Both the position numbers and the translations under genes were made by a program. Below the pieces are notes generated by a model, which did not search any database, was not told where the DNA came from, and saw only the letters and a list, made by a program, of their open reading frames with translations. This document shows positions 33,638 to 43,468 of a DNA stretch of 64,000 nucleotides, piece after piece. The first letter of the stretch is position 1. The number at the start of each line of letters is the position of its first letter. Source of the stretch: Candidatus Spongiihabitans thiooxidans (GTDB lineage: Bacteria; Pseudomonadota; Gammaproteobacteria; Arenicellales; Poriferihabitantaceae); assembly GCA_001543005.1 (NCBI GenBank), contig LFLB01000007.1, positions 186,001 through 250,000 on the forward strand, read 5' to 3'.

Positions 33638-34927
33638 TTATGTTTTGCGCTGATCCAGCCACCGATAGTAATAAATTGACGGCGCCAGAAACCATGGGTT
33701 CTTCCTGTAATAAAAACGACCGGAAAATGGTAACCCATCAAACGCGGTAGCGCCTTGAGGATCACCCACAACTTTTTGTCCTATCCGCATACCAAAATAG
33801 CCGGCCAGAGATATTCCGACTCCCATACTATAATAAATCCCGTCGTGTTTTCCCAGGTGAGGCATTTCATCAAATGTATAGCCCATAAATCCCATCCACG
33901 AGTGACTGACTTTGACGGATTCAAGCTCGGGGAAACGGCACACCATTTGTTGATGAAGCTGGGGGGCGCTTATACGAGGGCGTGTTTCCCTTAGCGATAC
34001 CCGCCCTCCAAATATGATTCGGCGGCGTTCGGGACAGGTCCGGTAATACACCACTAGTTTGCGAGAATCTGTAATCACCCGATCATTGGGAATGAGTCGA
34101 GTAATCGTTTCCTGCGGTAATGGTTCCGTGGCAATCATATAAGTACCGATAGGGACAATCCTTCGTTGCTGCCAAGGCGTCGGATTTCCAGTATATCCAC
34201 CGGTACCGATCACGACGTCACCGGCAGTGATGCTGCCTTTTGCCGTTATCAACTTAAATGATCCTTTCTGTTGTTCGATGCGATCAACCTTGCAATGGCT
34301 TACGATCTGTGCCCCTTTCGATTGCGCACATTCCAACAAGCCTTGATGGAACCGGGCCGGATCGAGGGAAGCATGATGGGGATATACTGCGCCACCATGG
34401 TAGAAATCACTTCCAATTTTGGTGTGTTGATCCTGAGGCTCAATCATATAAGCACCAGTATTTAACGCCTTTGGTATGCCTTTTATATCAGCTTCTATTT
34501 GCGCGAGTGCTTGATCAGTGTGCGCGGCGTGATATCTGCCCACTTTTCGGAAATCACAATCGATATTATTTTCGTGAATAAACCTTTCAACCCAGGTTAA
34601 TGCGTTAAAGCTTTCTTTCAGAATATCGAGGGCAGCTTTTGATCCAAATTTCCTGGATAACAAATCAAAACTGAGTTTGAGGCTGGTGCTAACCAACCCA
34701 CCATTTCGAGAGCTACAACCCCAGCCTGCATCTTCGGTATCTACGACTACGGTATGGCGCCCATGCTGCGCCGTTTGGATCGCTGCAGACAAGCCGGTAT
34801 AGCCTGAACCGATGATGACTACGTCGGCAGATTCAGGTAGTGATTCATCACTTCCAACTGGTCGAGGCGTACGTTCCCACCAATAAGGGGTCTCTTTGAA
34901 ATCTTCTGTAAAGATCATTTGACTCAT
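33638..34927 (-). CDS. FAD-dependent amine/amino-acid oxidoreductase (DAO, PuuB-like)
   Basis: A 429-residue protein with the dinucleotide motif DVVIIGSGYTGLSAAIQTA at about 35-53, GCSSRNGGLVS (flavin contact, as in PuuB), GDVVIGTGGYTG and a C-terminal GVGISLAGYFGMRIG. It resembles gamma-glutamylputrescine oxidase and glycine/sarcosine oxidase relatives. It lies directly upstream of the polyamine-type transporter in the same direction, so oxidation of the imported amine is likely. An ancient partner gene (enolase type) upstream is reduced to a remnant. Confidence 0.85.
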   Translation of the reverse strand: MSQMIFTEDFKETPYWWERTPRPVGSDESLPESADVVIIGSGYTGLSAAIQTAQHGRHTVVVDTEDAGWGCSSRNGGLVSTSLKLSFDLLSRKFGSKAALDILKESFNALTWVERFIHENNIDCDFRKVGRYHAAHTDQALAQIEADIKGIPKALNTGAYMIEPQDQHTKIGSDFYHGGAVYPHHASLDPARFHQGLLECAQSKGAQIVSHCKVDRIEQQKGSFKLITAKGSITAGDVVIGTGGYTGNPTPWQQRRIVPIGTYMIATEPLPQETITRLIPNDRVITDSRKLVVYYRTCPERRRIIFGGRVSLRETRPRISAPQLHQQMVCRFPELESVKVSHSWMGFMGYTFDEMPHLGKHDGIYYSMGVGISLAGYFGMRIGQKVVGDPQGATAFDGLPFSGRFYYRKNPWFLAPSIYYYRWLDQRKT

Positions 34928-34934
34928 CGCCAGC

Positions 34935-35111
34935 TCAAAACCGACCTGTCTGATAACTCGCTTTATGCAAATGGCGCGCGATCTGTCGATGAACTACCAG
35001 GCAAGTGATGTCGGCATGGTACGGCGCTACTTGCCCCCAACCGATATCGGCGGTGACTTTCAACATGCCGACGAATTCGTTGGAAAAGGTTTCTATCCGG
35101 GCAATTTTCAT
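34935..35111 (-). pseudogene. Internally deleted copy of the mandelate racemase-family gene
   Basis: A 58-codon frame. Residues 1-47 copy the start of the enzyme at 28054-29154 ([20 protein letters not shown], then [16 protein letters not shown]), and the last 10 or so copy its very end (KASYQTGRF). About 310 codons between them are deleted in frame, removing all catalytic residues. It can only be a relic, or a peptide without enzyme activity. Confidence 0.85.
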
Positions 35112-35280
35112 TGGCCTCAATCTGGATTGCGGCTGTGTTTTAGGGCTGATTGTTAAAAATGTGATATTGATTATAATTGGGTTGCTTTACAAGGTCCAAT
35201 TTGAATAATATTAAATACCAATTCTTTTGCCCGGATGAATTGAAACTCCGTTTATACTATATCAACCTGGCACAACCAAA

Positions 35281-36789
35281 ATGGTAAAACGGGAAGGGGG
35301 CGCCCTACTGCTTTCAATCTCTATAGATCGCTCTTCAAAGGGCTCGGTGGTTCAGCAACTGTGTTTGAGTTTGAGAGAGCTGGTATTTTCAGGCGCGCTC
35401 CAGTCTGGGGAACGATTACCAGCGAGCCGAATCCTGGCAAGGGAACTGGGGGTTGCCCGGTCAACGATAATCAATGCTTACGAAAGATTGGGGTCAGAAG
35501 GCATTTTTGAAATGCGGATTGGCGCGGGGACTTTTGTAGGCGAAGCATTAAACTCACGTCTTCCACCGCAGGTGACACCTAAAACCACTGCGAAGAAAAA
35601 GAAGATCACTCCGCCGCTTAAATTATCAAAGCAGTTTTCCGAATTTTCCAATGGGTTTGTTGACCGATTAGGCCACAAGCCTGGCCCATTTACCACAGCT
35701 ATGCCAGCACTGGACGTTTTTCCAGGTGCCTTGTGGTCCAAGCTCGCATCCCGCCATTGGCGCGGCCATCCCGAAAAATCTCTGGGGTATGGAGATTCAC
35801 AAGGTTATTTACCTTTACGAGAAGCTATTGTTTCTCATCTTCGTACCAACCGGGGTATTGAATGCAATTCGAGCCAGGTTTTCACAATGGCTGGTGCACA
35901 GCAGGCGTTTAATGTTATTGCTAATGTGTTGGTTGATGTGGGAGACCTGATATGGTTTGAAAATCCTGGAGCCATTGGTGCCCGCAACTGTTTTGTTGCT
36001 GCCGGTGGGACGCTGGTCCCATTACCCGTCGATAAACAGGGACTGGTGATTTCAAACCATCGCAAGGCCAACCCTGATTTTCGCCTCGCCTTTGTTACGC
36101 CAATTCATCAACAACCGACTGGTGCAACAATGTCTTTAGGTCGGCGTCTTTCACTGTTGGAAGCGGCGGAGTCCGCAAATGCATTCATTATCGAAGATGA
36201 CTATGACGGCGAATTCTCTTACACCGGGCACCCCTTGCCCACCCTGAAAAGCATCGACACTGCGGGAAGGGTGTTGTATGTTGGTACCTTCAGTAAAACT
36301 TTGTTTCCAGCACTACGGTTGGGATATGTAGTTGTTGCGGATGGTTTGCTCGACGCTTTCTCGAAAGCGACCAGTGCTGTATTACCGGGCACTCCTCTGC
36401 ACACCCAGGCTCTGGTCGCTTCGTTTATGCAGGAAGGCTATTTCGCATCGCACTTACGCAGAATGAGAAAAATATATGCTGAACGACTCCATGCTTTGCT
36501 GAAAGCATCCGATAAATACCTGCACGGTAAATTGGAGGTACTTGCAACCAACGCAGGACTTCATACGGTAGGGTATTTTGCAAAGAATTATTCTGAGTTT
36601 GAAATTTCCAGACTTGCTGCAGAGCAAGGGGTGACGGTGACGCCGTTGGCGAGGTTTTGTATCCAACCCATAAAATCAAAAGGACTGGTGCTGGGCTTTA
36701 GCGGCACCAATACCGACGCAATTACCAAAGCCGTAAAAACGCTCAGCGGTGTATTTGATCGGGTTGATACAGCCCGGAGTAAATTGTGA
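35281..36789 (+). CDS. MocR-type regulator: GntR HTH fused to an aminotransferase-like domain
   Basis: 502 residues. The winged helix at about 15-80 has SGERLPASRILARELGVARS followed by TIINAYERLGSEG. The fold type I aminotransferase domain has IEDDYDGEFSY and VGTFSKTLFPALRLGYVV, with the PLP-binding Lys in FSKT. MocR proteins sense PLP adducts of amines or amino acids and switch neighbouring genes, so this is the natural regulator of the divergent oxidase-transporter genes and of the GMC gene it overlaps by 4 nt (GTGA). The 169-bp intergenic region to the enolase remnant would hold the operator. Confidence 0.9.
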   Translation: MVKREGGALLLSISIDRSSKGSVVQQLCLSLRELVFSGALQSGERLPASRILARELGVARSTIINAYERLGSEGIFEMRIGAGTFVGEALNSRLPPQVTPKTTAKKKKITPPLKLSKQFSEFSNGFVDRLGHKPGPFTTAMPALDVFPGALWSKLASRHWRGHPEKSLGYGDSQGYLPLREAIVSHLRTNRGIECNSSQVFTMAGAQQAFNVIANVLVDVGDLIWFENPGAIGARNCFVAAGGTLVPLPVDKQGLVISNHRKANPDFRLAFVTPIHQQPTGATMSLGRRLSLLEAAESANAFIIEDDYDGEFSYTGHPLPTLKSIDTAGRVLYVGTFSKTLFPALRLGYVVVADGLLDAFSKATSAVLPGTPLHTQALVASFMQEGYFASHLRRMRKIYAERLHALLKASDKYLHGKLEVLATNAGLHTVGYFAKNYSEFEISRLAAEQGVTVTPLARFCIQPIKSKGLVLGFSGTNTDAITKAVKTLSGVFDRVDTARSKL

Positions 36790-38405
36790 CTTACGATTAT
36801 ATTATCGTCGGCGCAGGCTCGGCCGGCTGCGTTGTCGCCAATCGATTATCCGAATCGGGCAGCTACAAGGTGTTGGTGCTTGAGGTCGGGGGCTCTGACC
36901 AACGGTTCTGGATTCAAACCCCCATCGGCTACGGACGCACCTTCTTTGATGCCCGGGTGAACTGGAAATACTTCACTGAAAAAAATGCCCAAACAAACAA
37001 CCGGGTAAGTTATTGGCCTAGAGGAAAAGTGCTGGGCGGGTCCAGCAGTATCAATGCCATGGTCTATATTCGCGGTCAACAGGAGGATTATGAGGACTGG
37101 TCAAATCAGGACAACCCGGGGTGGAATTGGCAAGGTGTTTTTCCCTATTTCAAAAAAATGGAAAATTTACGACATGAAAATTTACAGCGGGGAGATGCAA
37201 ACTTCCACGGCACCGAAGGTCCGCTGCACGTCGATGACGTATCGGATCGTGTTCATATGCTGTGCGATAATTTTATAAAGGCCGGCCAAGAACTGGGGCA
37301 GTCGTTCAATCCCGATTTCAATGGAGAACGACAAGAAGGGGTGGGCATTTATCAACTCACTACCCGTAACGCGCGCAGAATGTCGGCCGCTCGGGCCTAC
37401 CTTCGCCCGGCGCTCAAGCGCGCAAATGTTGACCTGATTACTGGCGCGCTCGCCACCAAAATTGTGTTCAAAGATGCTCAAGCGACCGGGGTGGAATTTA
37501 TGCGTCATAATCGCAAACGCACTGCATGGGCAGGGAGAGAAGTTATCCTGTGTGCTGGCGCGATAAATTCTCCACAACTTTTACAATTGTCGGGCGTCGG
37601 TGATCCAAAGCGGTTGAAGAAATTGGGCATCGAAGTCGTTCACGCCAATAAAATGGTTGGGCAAAATCTCCAGGACCATCTGGGCATCAGCCACTTTTAC
37701 CGTGCGCGGGTAGCCACACTCAATGACGAGCTGTATCCGTGGCATGGAAAACTGCTTGCAGGATTGAAGTATGTGTTGTTGCGAAAAGGCCCATTGTCGT
37801 TGAGTATTAACCAGGCTGGCGGCTTTATTCGCACCCGGAAAAATCTCAGCCGGCCTGATATGCAACTCTATTTTTCACCAGTCAGTTACCTTGAAGCACC
37901 CACAGGTACCCGTCCGTTGATGAATCCCGATCCATTTCCAGGATTCTTGATCGGCATGCAACCACTGCGACCAAGCAGCCGAGGTTATTTATACATCAAT
38001 TCCCCTGAGGCCACGGCGCCGCCAAAAATTCATCCAAATTATTTATCCACACAAAAGGATGTTAATGAGATGCTTGAAGGTGTGCGATTTATAAGAAGGC
38101 TGACCGCAACAGATGCGCTCTCAGGGGTAATTGAAAAGGAGATAATTCCAGGCGCAGAAATAACCAGCGACCAAGCACTTATTGAAGATATTCGCGCCAG
38201 ATGCAGCACTGTTTTTCATCCATGCGGCACCTGCAAAATGGGGGCGGATGCCAACGTCAGCGTGGTCGATCCCAAGCTTAAAGTTCATGGTGTCCACGGT
38301 TTAAGAGTGGCGGACGCTTCCATCTTCCCTTCGATAACCTCTGGAAATATCAATGCGCCGACGATGATGGTTGGAGAAAAGGCAGCCGACCTGATACTGG
38401 AGTAA
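36786..38405 (+). CDS. GMC-family FAD oxidoreductase (choline dehydrogenase-like)
   Basis: A 539-residue protein with the GMC marks: DYIIVGAGSAGCVVANRLSE (ADP-binding), WPRGKVLGGSSSINAMVYIRG (signature 1), GAINSPQLLQLSG (signature 2), HPCGTCKMG (active His region) and SITSGNINAPTMMVGEKAAD. Members oxidise primary alcohols, for example choline to betaine aldehyde. It starts with GTG overlapping the MocR stop. The product would be an aldehyde, so it may oxidise an amino-alcohol related to the transported amine. No aldehyde dehydrogenase lies next to it. Confidence 0.88.
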   Translation: MTYDYIIVGAGSAGCVVANRLSESGSYKVLVLEVGGSDQRFWIQTPIGYGRTFFDARVNWKYFTEKNAQTNNRVSYWPRGKVLGGSSSINAMVYIRGQQEDYEDWSNQDNPGWNWQGVFPYFKKMENLRHENLQRGDANFHGTEGPLHVDDVSDRVHMLCDNFIKAGQELGQSFNPDFNGERQEGVGIYQLTTRNARRMSAARAYLRPALKRANVDLITGALATKIVFKDAQATGVEFMRHNRKRTAWAGREVILCAGAINSPQLLQLSGVGDPKRLKKLGIEVVHANKMVGQNLQDHLGISHFYRARVATLNDELYPWHGKLLAGLKYVLLRKGPLSLSINQAGGFIRTRKNLSRPDMQLYFSPVSYLEAPTGTRPLMNPDPFPGFLIGMQPLRPSSRGYLYINSPEATAPPKIHPNYLSTQKDVNEMLEGVRFIRRLTATDALSGVIEKEIIPGAEITSDQALIEDIRARCSTVFHPCGTCKMGADANVSVVDPKLKVHGVHGLRVADASIFPSITSGNINAPTMMVGEKAADLILE

Positions 38406-38409
38406 CTTT

Positions 38410-38530
38410 TGCATGACCATTTTTAAGCAACCGGCACGAGCCCAACCGAAGCACCTGACTTAAACGAACAGTATGCCTGTGCCCTTTATGCCCTTTATGC
38501 TCTTATGGTTTGGGTATATCCAAAAAATAG
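38410..38530. repeat. Member of a second dispersed intergenic repeat family
   Basis: It contains TTTTTAAGCAACCGGCACGA and, 25 bp later, ACTTAAACGAACAGTATGCC, then three CCCTTTATG-like units. Similar blocks occur at 62290-62457 in the same orientation and, inverted, at 45639-45705 and 58551-58770. The rest of the 288-bp gap before fumC shows no gene. Confidence 0.5.
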
Positions 38531-38693
38531 ACAACAAAAAAGTAACAAGACATATGCTAAATGAATGGTATGCAGAGGGTATAAAATCCGCACATTATGA
38601 ATCAATCAACAATCCGTTCAATCATTCTCGCATTAGTCGTTGGCATTGCATACCGAAACTTTTATAATTCTGTTAACTAACCCGAGCAAGTAA

Positions 38694-40112
38694 GTGGCAA
38701 GTAAATCGACAAGTAAATTGAGTGGCACCCGTATCGAAACCGATTCTTTCGGCACTATTGAGGTGCCGGCAGACAAGTATTGGGGCGCACAAACACAGCG
38801 CTCTCTGGGTAACTTCAAAATCGGCAGCGAGCGCATGTCCCGACCCTTAATTCGGGCCTTGGGCATCATCAAACGCTGTGCTGCACTGACTAACATTGCT
38901 CAGGGAATATTGGATAAAAAAATCGGGTCAGCCATCGTCGATGCGGCGCAAGACGTGATTGACGGCACCCTGGACGATAACTTTCCTCTGGTGGTATGGC
39001 AAACCGGATCCGGCACTCAGTCGAACATGAATGCCAATGAAGTTATCTCCAACCTCGCAATTCAACGGCTCGGCGGCGATATGGGCGCCAAATCGCCGGT
39101 GCATCCTAACGATCACTGTAATCTGAGCCAGTCTTCAAACGACACCTTTCCAACCGCGATGCACATCGCCACCGCCGAACAACTACGACACACATTGATT
39201 CCGTCGCTGCAACACCTGCACTCGGCTCTGCACCATAAATCCAGGGAGTGGGACGATTTAATCAAGATCGGGCGCACCCATTTGCAGGATGCAACGCCAC
39301 TTACCCTCGGACAGGAATTCTCGGCCTATGCAACGCAAATGATGCTCTCAACTGAGCGGATTGAAAGTAGCCTGGCACGAATTTATCCTTTAGCCCAAGG
39401 CGGCACCGCGGTGGGTACCGGGGTCAATTCCAAATCCGGGTTTGCCGACCTGTTTGCCAGCGAAGTGGCAACATTTACCGGGCTTCCGTTCATCTCTGCG
39501 CCCAACAAGTTCGAAGCCTTGGCCACCCACGACGCCATGGTTGAAATTTCCGGAATGCTAAATACCATCGCAGTCAGTCTTAACAAAATAGCCAACGATA
39601 TTCGCTTGCTGGCATCCGGCCCGCGTTCAGGCATCGGCGAACTACAGCTACCCGAAAACGAACCCGGATCGTCGATCATGCCCGGCAAGGTCAACCCTAC
39701 CCAGTGCGAGGCGCTGACTATGGTATGCGCCCAAGTAATGGGTAACCACACCACGGTCACGGTCGCTGGCGCCCAGGGTCATTTTGAGCTCAACGTGTTC
39801 AAGCCCGTGATTGCCTACAATGTACTCCAATCCATCCGCCTGCTCAGTGATGCGGCAGTCAGTTTCACCGACAATTGTGTAGTCGGCATCGAACCAAATC
39901 ACGCACGTATTGCCGAGCTGGTAGAAAATTCACTGATGCTGGTCACTGCCCTGGCGCCGATAATTGGCTACGATAATGCGACCGCTATTGCCAAAATGGC
40001 CCACAAAAACGGTACCACGCTTCGCCAGGAGGCAATTGTTGGCGGCTTCGTTAGCGGAGAAGAATTCGACAAAATCGTCCGTCCGGAAAATATGATCCAT
40101 CCGCTGATTTAA
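38694..40112 (+). CDS. fumC: Fumarate hydratase, class II
   Basis: A 472-residue protein of the fumarase/aspartase superfamily. It has [74 protein letters not shown] and the signature [15 protein letters not shown] with the catalytic Ser. The class II enzyme has no iron-sulfur cluster and interconverts fumarate and malate in the TCA cycle. The start is GTG (GTGGCAAGTAAATCG). The sequence fits FumC better than AspA or ArgH. Confidence 0.93.
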   Translation: MASKSTSKLSGTRIETDSFGTIEVPADKYWGAQTQRSLGNFKIGSERMSRPLIRALGIIKRCAALTNIAQGILDKKIGSAIVDAAQDVIDGTLDDNFPLVVWQTGSGTQSNMNANEVISNLAIQRLGGDMGAKSPVHPNDHCNLSQSSNDTFPTAMHIATAEQLRHTLIPSLQHLHSALHHKSREWDDLIKIGRTHLQDATPLTLGQEFSAYATQMMLSTERIESSLARIYPLAQGGTAVGTGVNSKSGFADLFASEVATFTGLPFISAPNKFEALATHDAMVEISGMLNTIAVSLNKIANDIRLLASGPRSGIGELQLPENEPGSSIMPGKVNPTQCEALTMVCAQVMGNHTTVTVAGAQGHFELNVFKPVIAYNVLQSIRLLSDAAVSFTDNCVVGIEPNHARIAELVENSLMLVTALAPIIGYDNATAIAKMAHKNGTTLRQEAIVGGFVSGEEFDKIVRPENMIHPLI

Positions 40113-40239
40113 TTTTCAGGCTTGATTTTTCTTAGGCGTGACCCAAATCCGGACATAGAAATCCGCCGCGTACCCGGCGTGTAATCGGATATAATCCAGC
40201 GTTATTACAAACTTTTATTGCAAATTTTTATAAGCCGAA

Positions 40240-40527
40240 ATGTCGAATAAGACCGTACACTGTGTGGTGCTGAAGCAGGATGCCGAAGCACTGGATTCAC
40301 TGCCCTACCCAGGGGAGTTGGGGCAACGGGTATTCGAGAATGTCTCCAAAGGCGGTTGGGTGCAATGGCTCGAACGTTTAACCACCATCATCAATGAGAA
40401 CAGTCTCAACACATCGGACCCGAAATCTTTGGAAGTGATTGAAAAACATATGAAAGGATTTTTCTTTGGGGAAGGGGACTACGGCCATCTACCCGCAGGT
40501 TTCCATGCCGCCAACGGGTCAAAATAA
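40240..40527 (+). CDS. yggX: Fe(2+)-trafficking / oxidative damage protection protein YggX
   Basis: 95 residues: VHCVVLKQDAEALDSLPYPG, ELGQRVFENVSKGGWVQWLE, TIINENSLN and EKHMKGFFFGEG. This is the full YggX pattern with the conserved Cys near the N-terminus. The small cytosolic protein protects iron-sulfur clusters from oxidants. A TATAAT hexamer at 40190-40195 may be its -10; no good -35 was seen. It stands alone and converges on an ATP-grasp gene. Confidence 0.9.
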   Translation: MSNKTVHCVVLKQDAEALDSLPYPGELGQRVFENVSKGGWVQWLERLTTIINENSLNTSDPKSLEVIEKHMKGFFFGEGDYGHLPAGFHAANGSK

Positions 40528-40594
40528 GGGGGCATACAAATTGTGCCTGCAATGGCCGACAATGGCCGACAATGGAAACCGGCGCGCGTTTTCA

Positions 40595-41848
40595 CTACGA
40601 TACAACCCTCGTGTTGAATATCGGCGCCACTACGAAATTTAGTTTTTCATAGGCCCGGCGCAGCGCAGCGACTACCTCACGCGGCGTATCCGCTCGGGCA
40701 AATATATATCCGGGATACTGATTTCCCTCTGGCAGCGGGACTAACTCATTACCTGAACGGATAATGATATCGATGTTTTCGATATGTTCGACCCGGTTTG
40801 CGTCGGACAGGCCTTCCACTCGACGTAAAATTCCCTGTTGCTTGATTGGGATCATCATCACTCCCCTGGCTTCTGTGGGTGGATTTATTCGGTACTCACG
40901 GTCGACTGCCAGCGAGATTACCAATTTCTCCAGGTTAAATTCATCGCCATTGTCCAAGCTACGGGCGCAATCTCCACCGATGGTGCGGGCCGCCACTTCG
41001 AGGATCCAGGCTTGCGCGCCATTGACTCGTAATTCGGCGTGGATCGGCCCGGTTGTTAGCCCATACGCTTTGCAGGCGGCGGCAACGCTTTCCCTGATTG
41101 TGGATTGCAATCTGGCGGACAAGCTCGAAGGGGTGACGTAGATGGTTTCTTCAAAATACGGGCCAGTCAATGGGTCCGGTTTGTCAAATATCACCAGCGT
41201 TTTCAGTTCGCCGTGATAAAGATACCCTTCAAAAGCAACCTCCTCCCCGCTGATGTACATCTCCACCAGCAAGCGCCGTTTTTCAAAAGGATCGCGTACC
41301 TCGGCCAACACGGGTTCGATGCGCTTACAGGCGGTAATCAGTTCTTGTTGGTTATTTGCGCGGATAACGCCTCGGCTACCGGATAGCGCCAGGGGCTTGA
41401 TTACACATGGAAATTTTATGTCCGTCATTTGTTGTTCCAGCGGCAGGTCGAGATTGATTAACCAGTGAAGAGGTATGGGGCAGCCCGCATGGGCCAGGTG
41501 AGCCCGTGCCAGATCTTTACGTCGAGTTAACTGGGCGGCGGCGGGCAAGTTATGCGGCAAGCCAATCTGCCGTGCGACTTTTGCCGCAAGCTCAACGGTG
41601 CTATCGTCAATACCTAGGACACCATGAAACGGCGTTGCCCGGGCCTGTTGAGCAATGACCCGGAGTGACGATGCCTGATCAGCCAGATCTATGTGAATAC
41701 CATCATGTACTTCGGATACCAGGGAATGGCGGCCACGCGACGCAATCAGGACCTCCAGTCCCAACCGGGTTGCTGCCGCCAGGAACGCGGCAATGCGATA
41801 ACTATTGGGCTCCGCAATCAGGAGCAGGCGGTGGTTGTCTAACGCCAT
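40595..41848 (-). CDS. ATP-grasp domain ligase, unassigned
   Basis: About 417 residues from ATG 41848 (MALDNHRLLLIAEP). An N-terminal Rossmann-like segment is followed by the ATP-grasp core: KFPCVIKPLALSGSRGVIRA, LLVEMYISGEEVAFEGYLYHG and the metal site IHAELRVNGAQAWILEVAART followed by GG. This resembles carboxylate-amine ligases such as carbamoyl-phosphate synthase-like and BL00235-like ATP-grasps, which join an acyl phosphate to an amine. The substrates are unknown. It is a single gene between yggX and a VOC protein. Confidence 0.75.
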   Translation of the reverse strand: MALDNHRLLLIAEPNSYRIAAFLAAATRLGLEVLIASRGRHSLVSEVHDGIHIDLADQASSLRVIAQQARATPFHGVLGIDDSTVELAAKVARQIGLPHNLPAAAQLTRRKDLARAHLAHAGCPIPLHWLINLDLPLEQQMTDIKFPCVIKPLALSGSRGVIRANNQQELITACKRIEPVLAEVRDPFEKRRLLVEMYISGEEVAFEGYLYHGELKTLVIFDKPDPLTGPYFEETIYVTPSSLSARLQSTIRESVAAACKAYGLTTGPIHAELRVNGAQAWILEVAARTIGGDCARSLDNGDEFNLEKLVISLAVDREYRINPPTEARGVMMIPIKQQGILRRVEGLSDANRVEHIENIDIIIRSGNELVPLPEGNQYPGYIFARADTPREVVAALRRAYEKLNFVVAPIFNTRVVS

Positions 41849-42024
41849 TGAGTCAATGGGTTTCCGATGGAATATATTAAGGAAACGCTGATCATTCAGG
41901 GATGCCCCTTTGTCTACCATTCAAATTCCTTAACCAAGCATTCGCTATGGCGGCTGATAATCAATACAACAGGCCAGGAAACCAGTAAACTCACTGCATC
42001 GAATCAAACGATATTTAATCTAAC

Positions 42025-42399
42025 ATGCAATATATACGAACCGGCCTGATACTTTGCACTGAAAACTATGATGAGTGCGTTGAATTTTACTCGATCGTTT
42101 TGGAATTGCCCATCTTATACGTGCTTGATAACGAACATTCGAAACTCACTTGCTGTGATCTGGGCGGGGATAATTATTTGATGATCGAAACTGAGGGCAG
42201 CGCAAGTGCGGTCGCAAAATCACTTGAGCAGAATCCAGTTTGTCTAAGATTTAACGTGGACGATGTTGAGAAATCGGCCACCGAACTGCAAAGCAAAGGG
42301 GTAAGTGTAAAACTAAGAAAAGAAGTTTGGGGTACGGTGGTTGATTTTGTCGATCCTGATGGAAACAGGTGTTCGCTTCGGGACGAAACTACATTTTGA
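42025..42399 (+). CDS. VOC/glyoxalase-fold protein
   Basis: 124 residues with two beta-alpha-beta-beta-beta modules: LILCTENYDECVEFYSIVLE and VCLRFNVDDVEKSATELQSK, ending VVDFVDPDGNRCSLRDE. This is the vicinal-oxygen-chelate fold (glyoxalase I, bleomycin-resistance and dioxygenase relatives). The second half has the usual DPDGN turn with the metal-side Glu near the end. The function cannot be assigned. It is unlinked to neighbours. Confidence 0.75.
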   Translation: MQYIRTGLILCTENYDECVEFYSIVLELPILYVLDNEHSKLTCCDLGGDNYLMIETEGSASAVAKSLEQNPVCLRFNVDDVEKSATELQSKGVSVKLRKEVWGTVVDFVDPDGNRCSLRDETTF

Positions 42400-42457
42400 T
42401 GCCCATATAAAAAAGGCGCCATATATAAAGAAGCCGTATAAATGAGGAGGGTGTAAC

Positions 42458-43468
42458 CTACGCCTTGGTGTCGGCTTGTTCAGCTAGTTCCTGCCAGCGG
42501 TGGCAAGCGACATCATGCTCAAATCCCGAATGGTCGAGTTTCGGTTCTTCCTTGCGGCAGATGTCGATGGCGTAGGGGCAGCGGGTCTGAAATTTGCAGC
42601 CTGGCGGCGGGTTGATCGGCGAGGGTATCTCGCCTTCCAGCTTCACCACATTTCCATGGTCATCGGGATCAAGGGACGGAATCGCCGACAGCAATGCCTT
42701 GGTATAGGGGTGCCGAGGGGCCGCGAACAGTTCTCGAGTCGGCGCGGTCTCCACCAGCCGCCCCAGATACATCACCGCCACATGGTCGCAGACATGCGCC
42801 ACCACACTCAGATCGTGGCTGATAAACAGGAACGTCAGCCCCATATCTTTCTGAATCCCCTTCAGCAGGCTCAGCACATCCGCCTGGATCGACACATCAA
42901 GGGCTGCAACGCTTTCATCAGCTACAATGAAGTTCGGCTCTGAAACCAGCGCCCGCGCGATTGAGATACGCTGCCGCTGACCACCGGAAAAGGCGTGTGG
43001 AAAGCGCCGCAGATGTTCGAGATTGATGCGGCATTTCTCGGCGATTGCACGCACCCGCTCGTCGGTCTCTTCCCGCGTCTTCGTCAACCGCATAACTTCC
43101 AGAGGCTCGGCGATGATGTCGCGCACCGTCATGCGCGGGCTGAGTGCGGCATAGGGATCCTGGAAAATGAGCTGCGCGCGCTTGCGATACTCTACCATGT
43201 CATCGCCCTTGAGCGTTGTCAGATCATAGTTAACCTCGCTATCCGAGTAATTTGCCGCGCCGCGGGTGATGGGTGCGGCGCGCAACAGGGCGCGTCCGAG
43301 CGTTGTTTTGCCAGACCCCGATTCGCCCACCAGTCCAAAGAAACTGCCTCTCTCGATGTGAACCGTGACGCCTTCAACCGCGCGCACCACTGGTTTTGGC
43401 CCGAAAAGGTTGCCCTGCAGTGGGAAGTGAACTGATAAATCGTTGGTGGTAATGAGTGTCTCGGTCAT
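42458..43468 (-). CDS. Peptide-type ABC transporter ATP-binding protein (OppF/DppF-like)
   Basis: 336 residues from ATG 43468, which overlaps the preceding gene's stop (ATGA). Walker [12 protein letters not shown], signature FSGGQRQRISIARAL, Walker B FIVADESVAALD and a C-terminal extension with GCKFQTRCPYAIDICRKEEP, the cysteine region typical of the oligopeptide family. It is the second ATPase of the importer and last in the operon. Confidence 0.9.
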   Translation of the reverse strand: MTETLITTNDLSVHFPLQGNLFGPKPVVRAVEGVTVHIERGSFFGLVGESGSGKTTLGRALLRAAPITRGAANYSDSEVNYDLTTLKGDDMVEYRKRAQLIFQDPYAALSPRMTVRDIIAEPLEVMRLTKTREETDERVRAIAEKCRINLEHLRRFPHAFSGGQRQRISIARALVSEPNFIVADESVAALDVSIQADVLSLLKGIQKDMGLTFLFISHDLSVVAHVCDHVAVMYLGRLVETAPTRELFAAPRHPYTKALLSAIPSLDPDDHGNVVKLEGEIPSPINPPPGCKFQTRCPYAIDICRKEEPKLDHSGFEHDVACHRWQELAEQADTKA

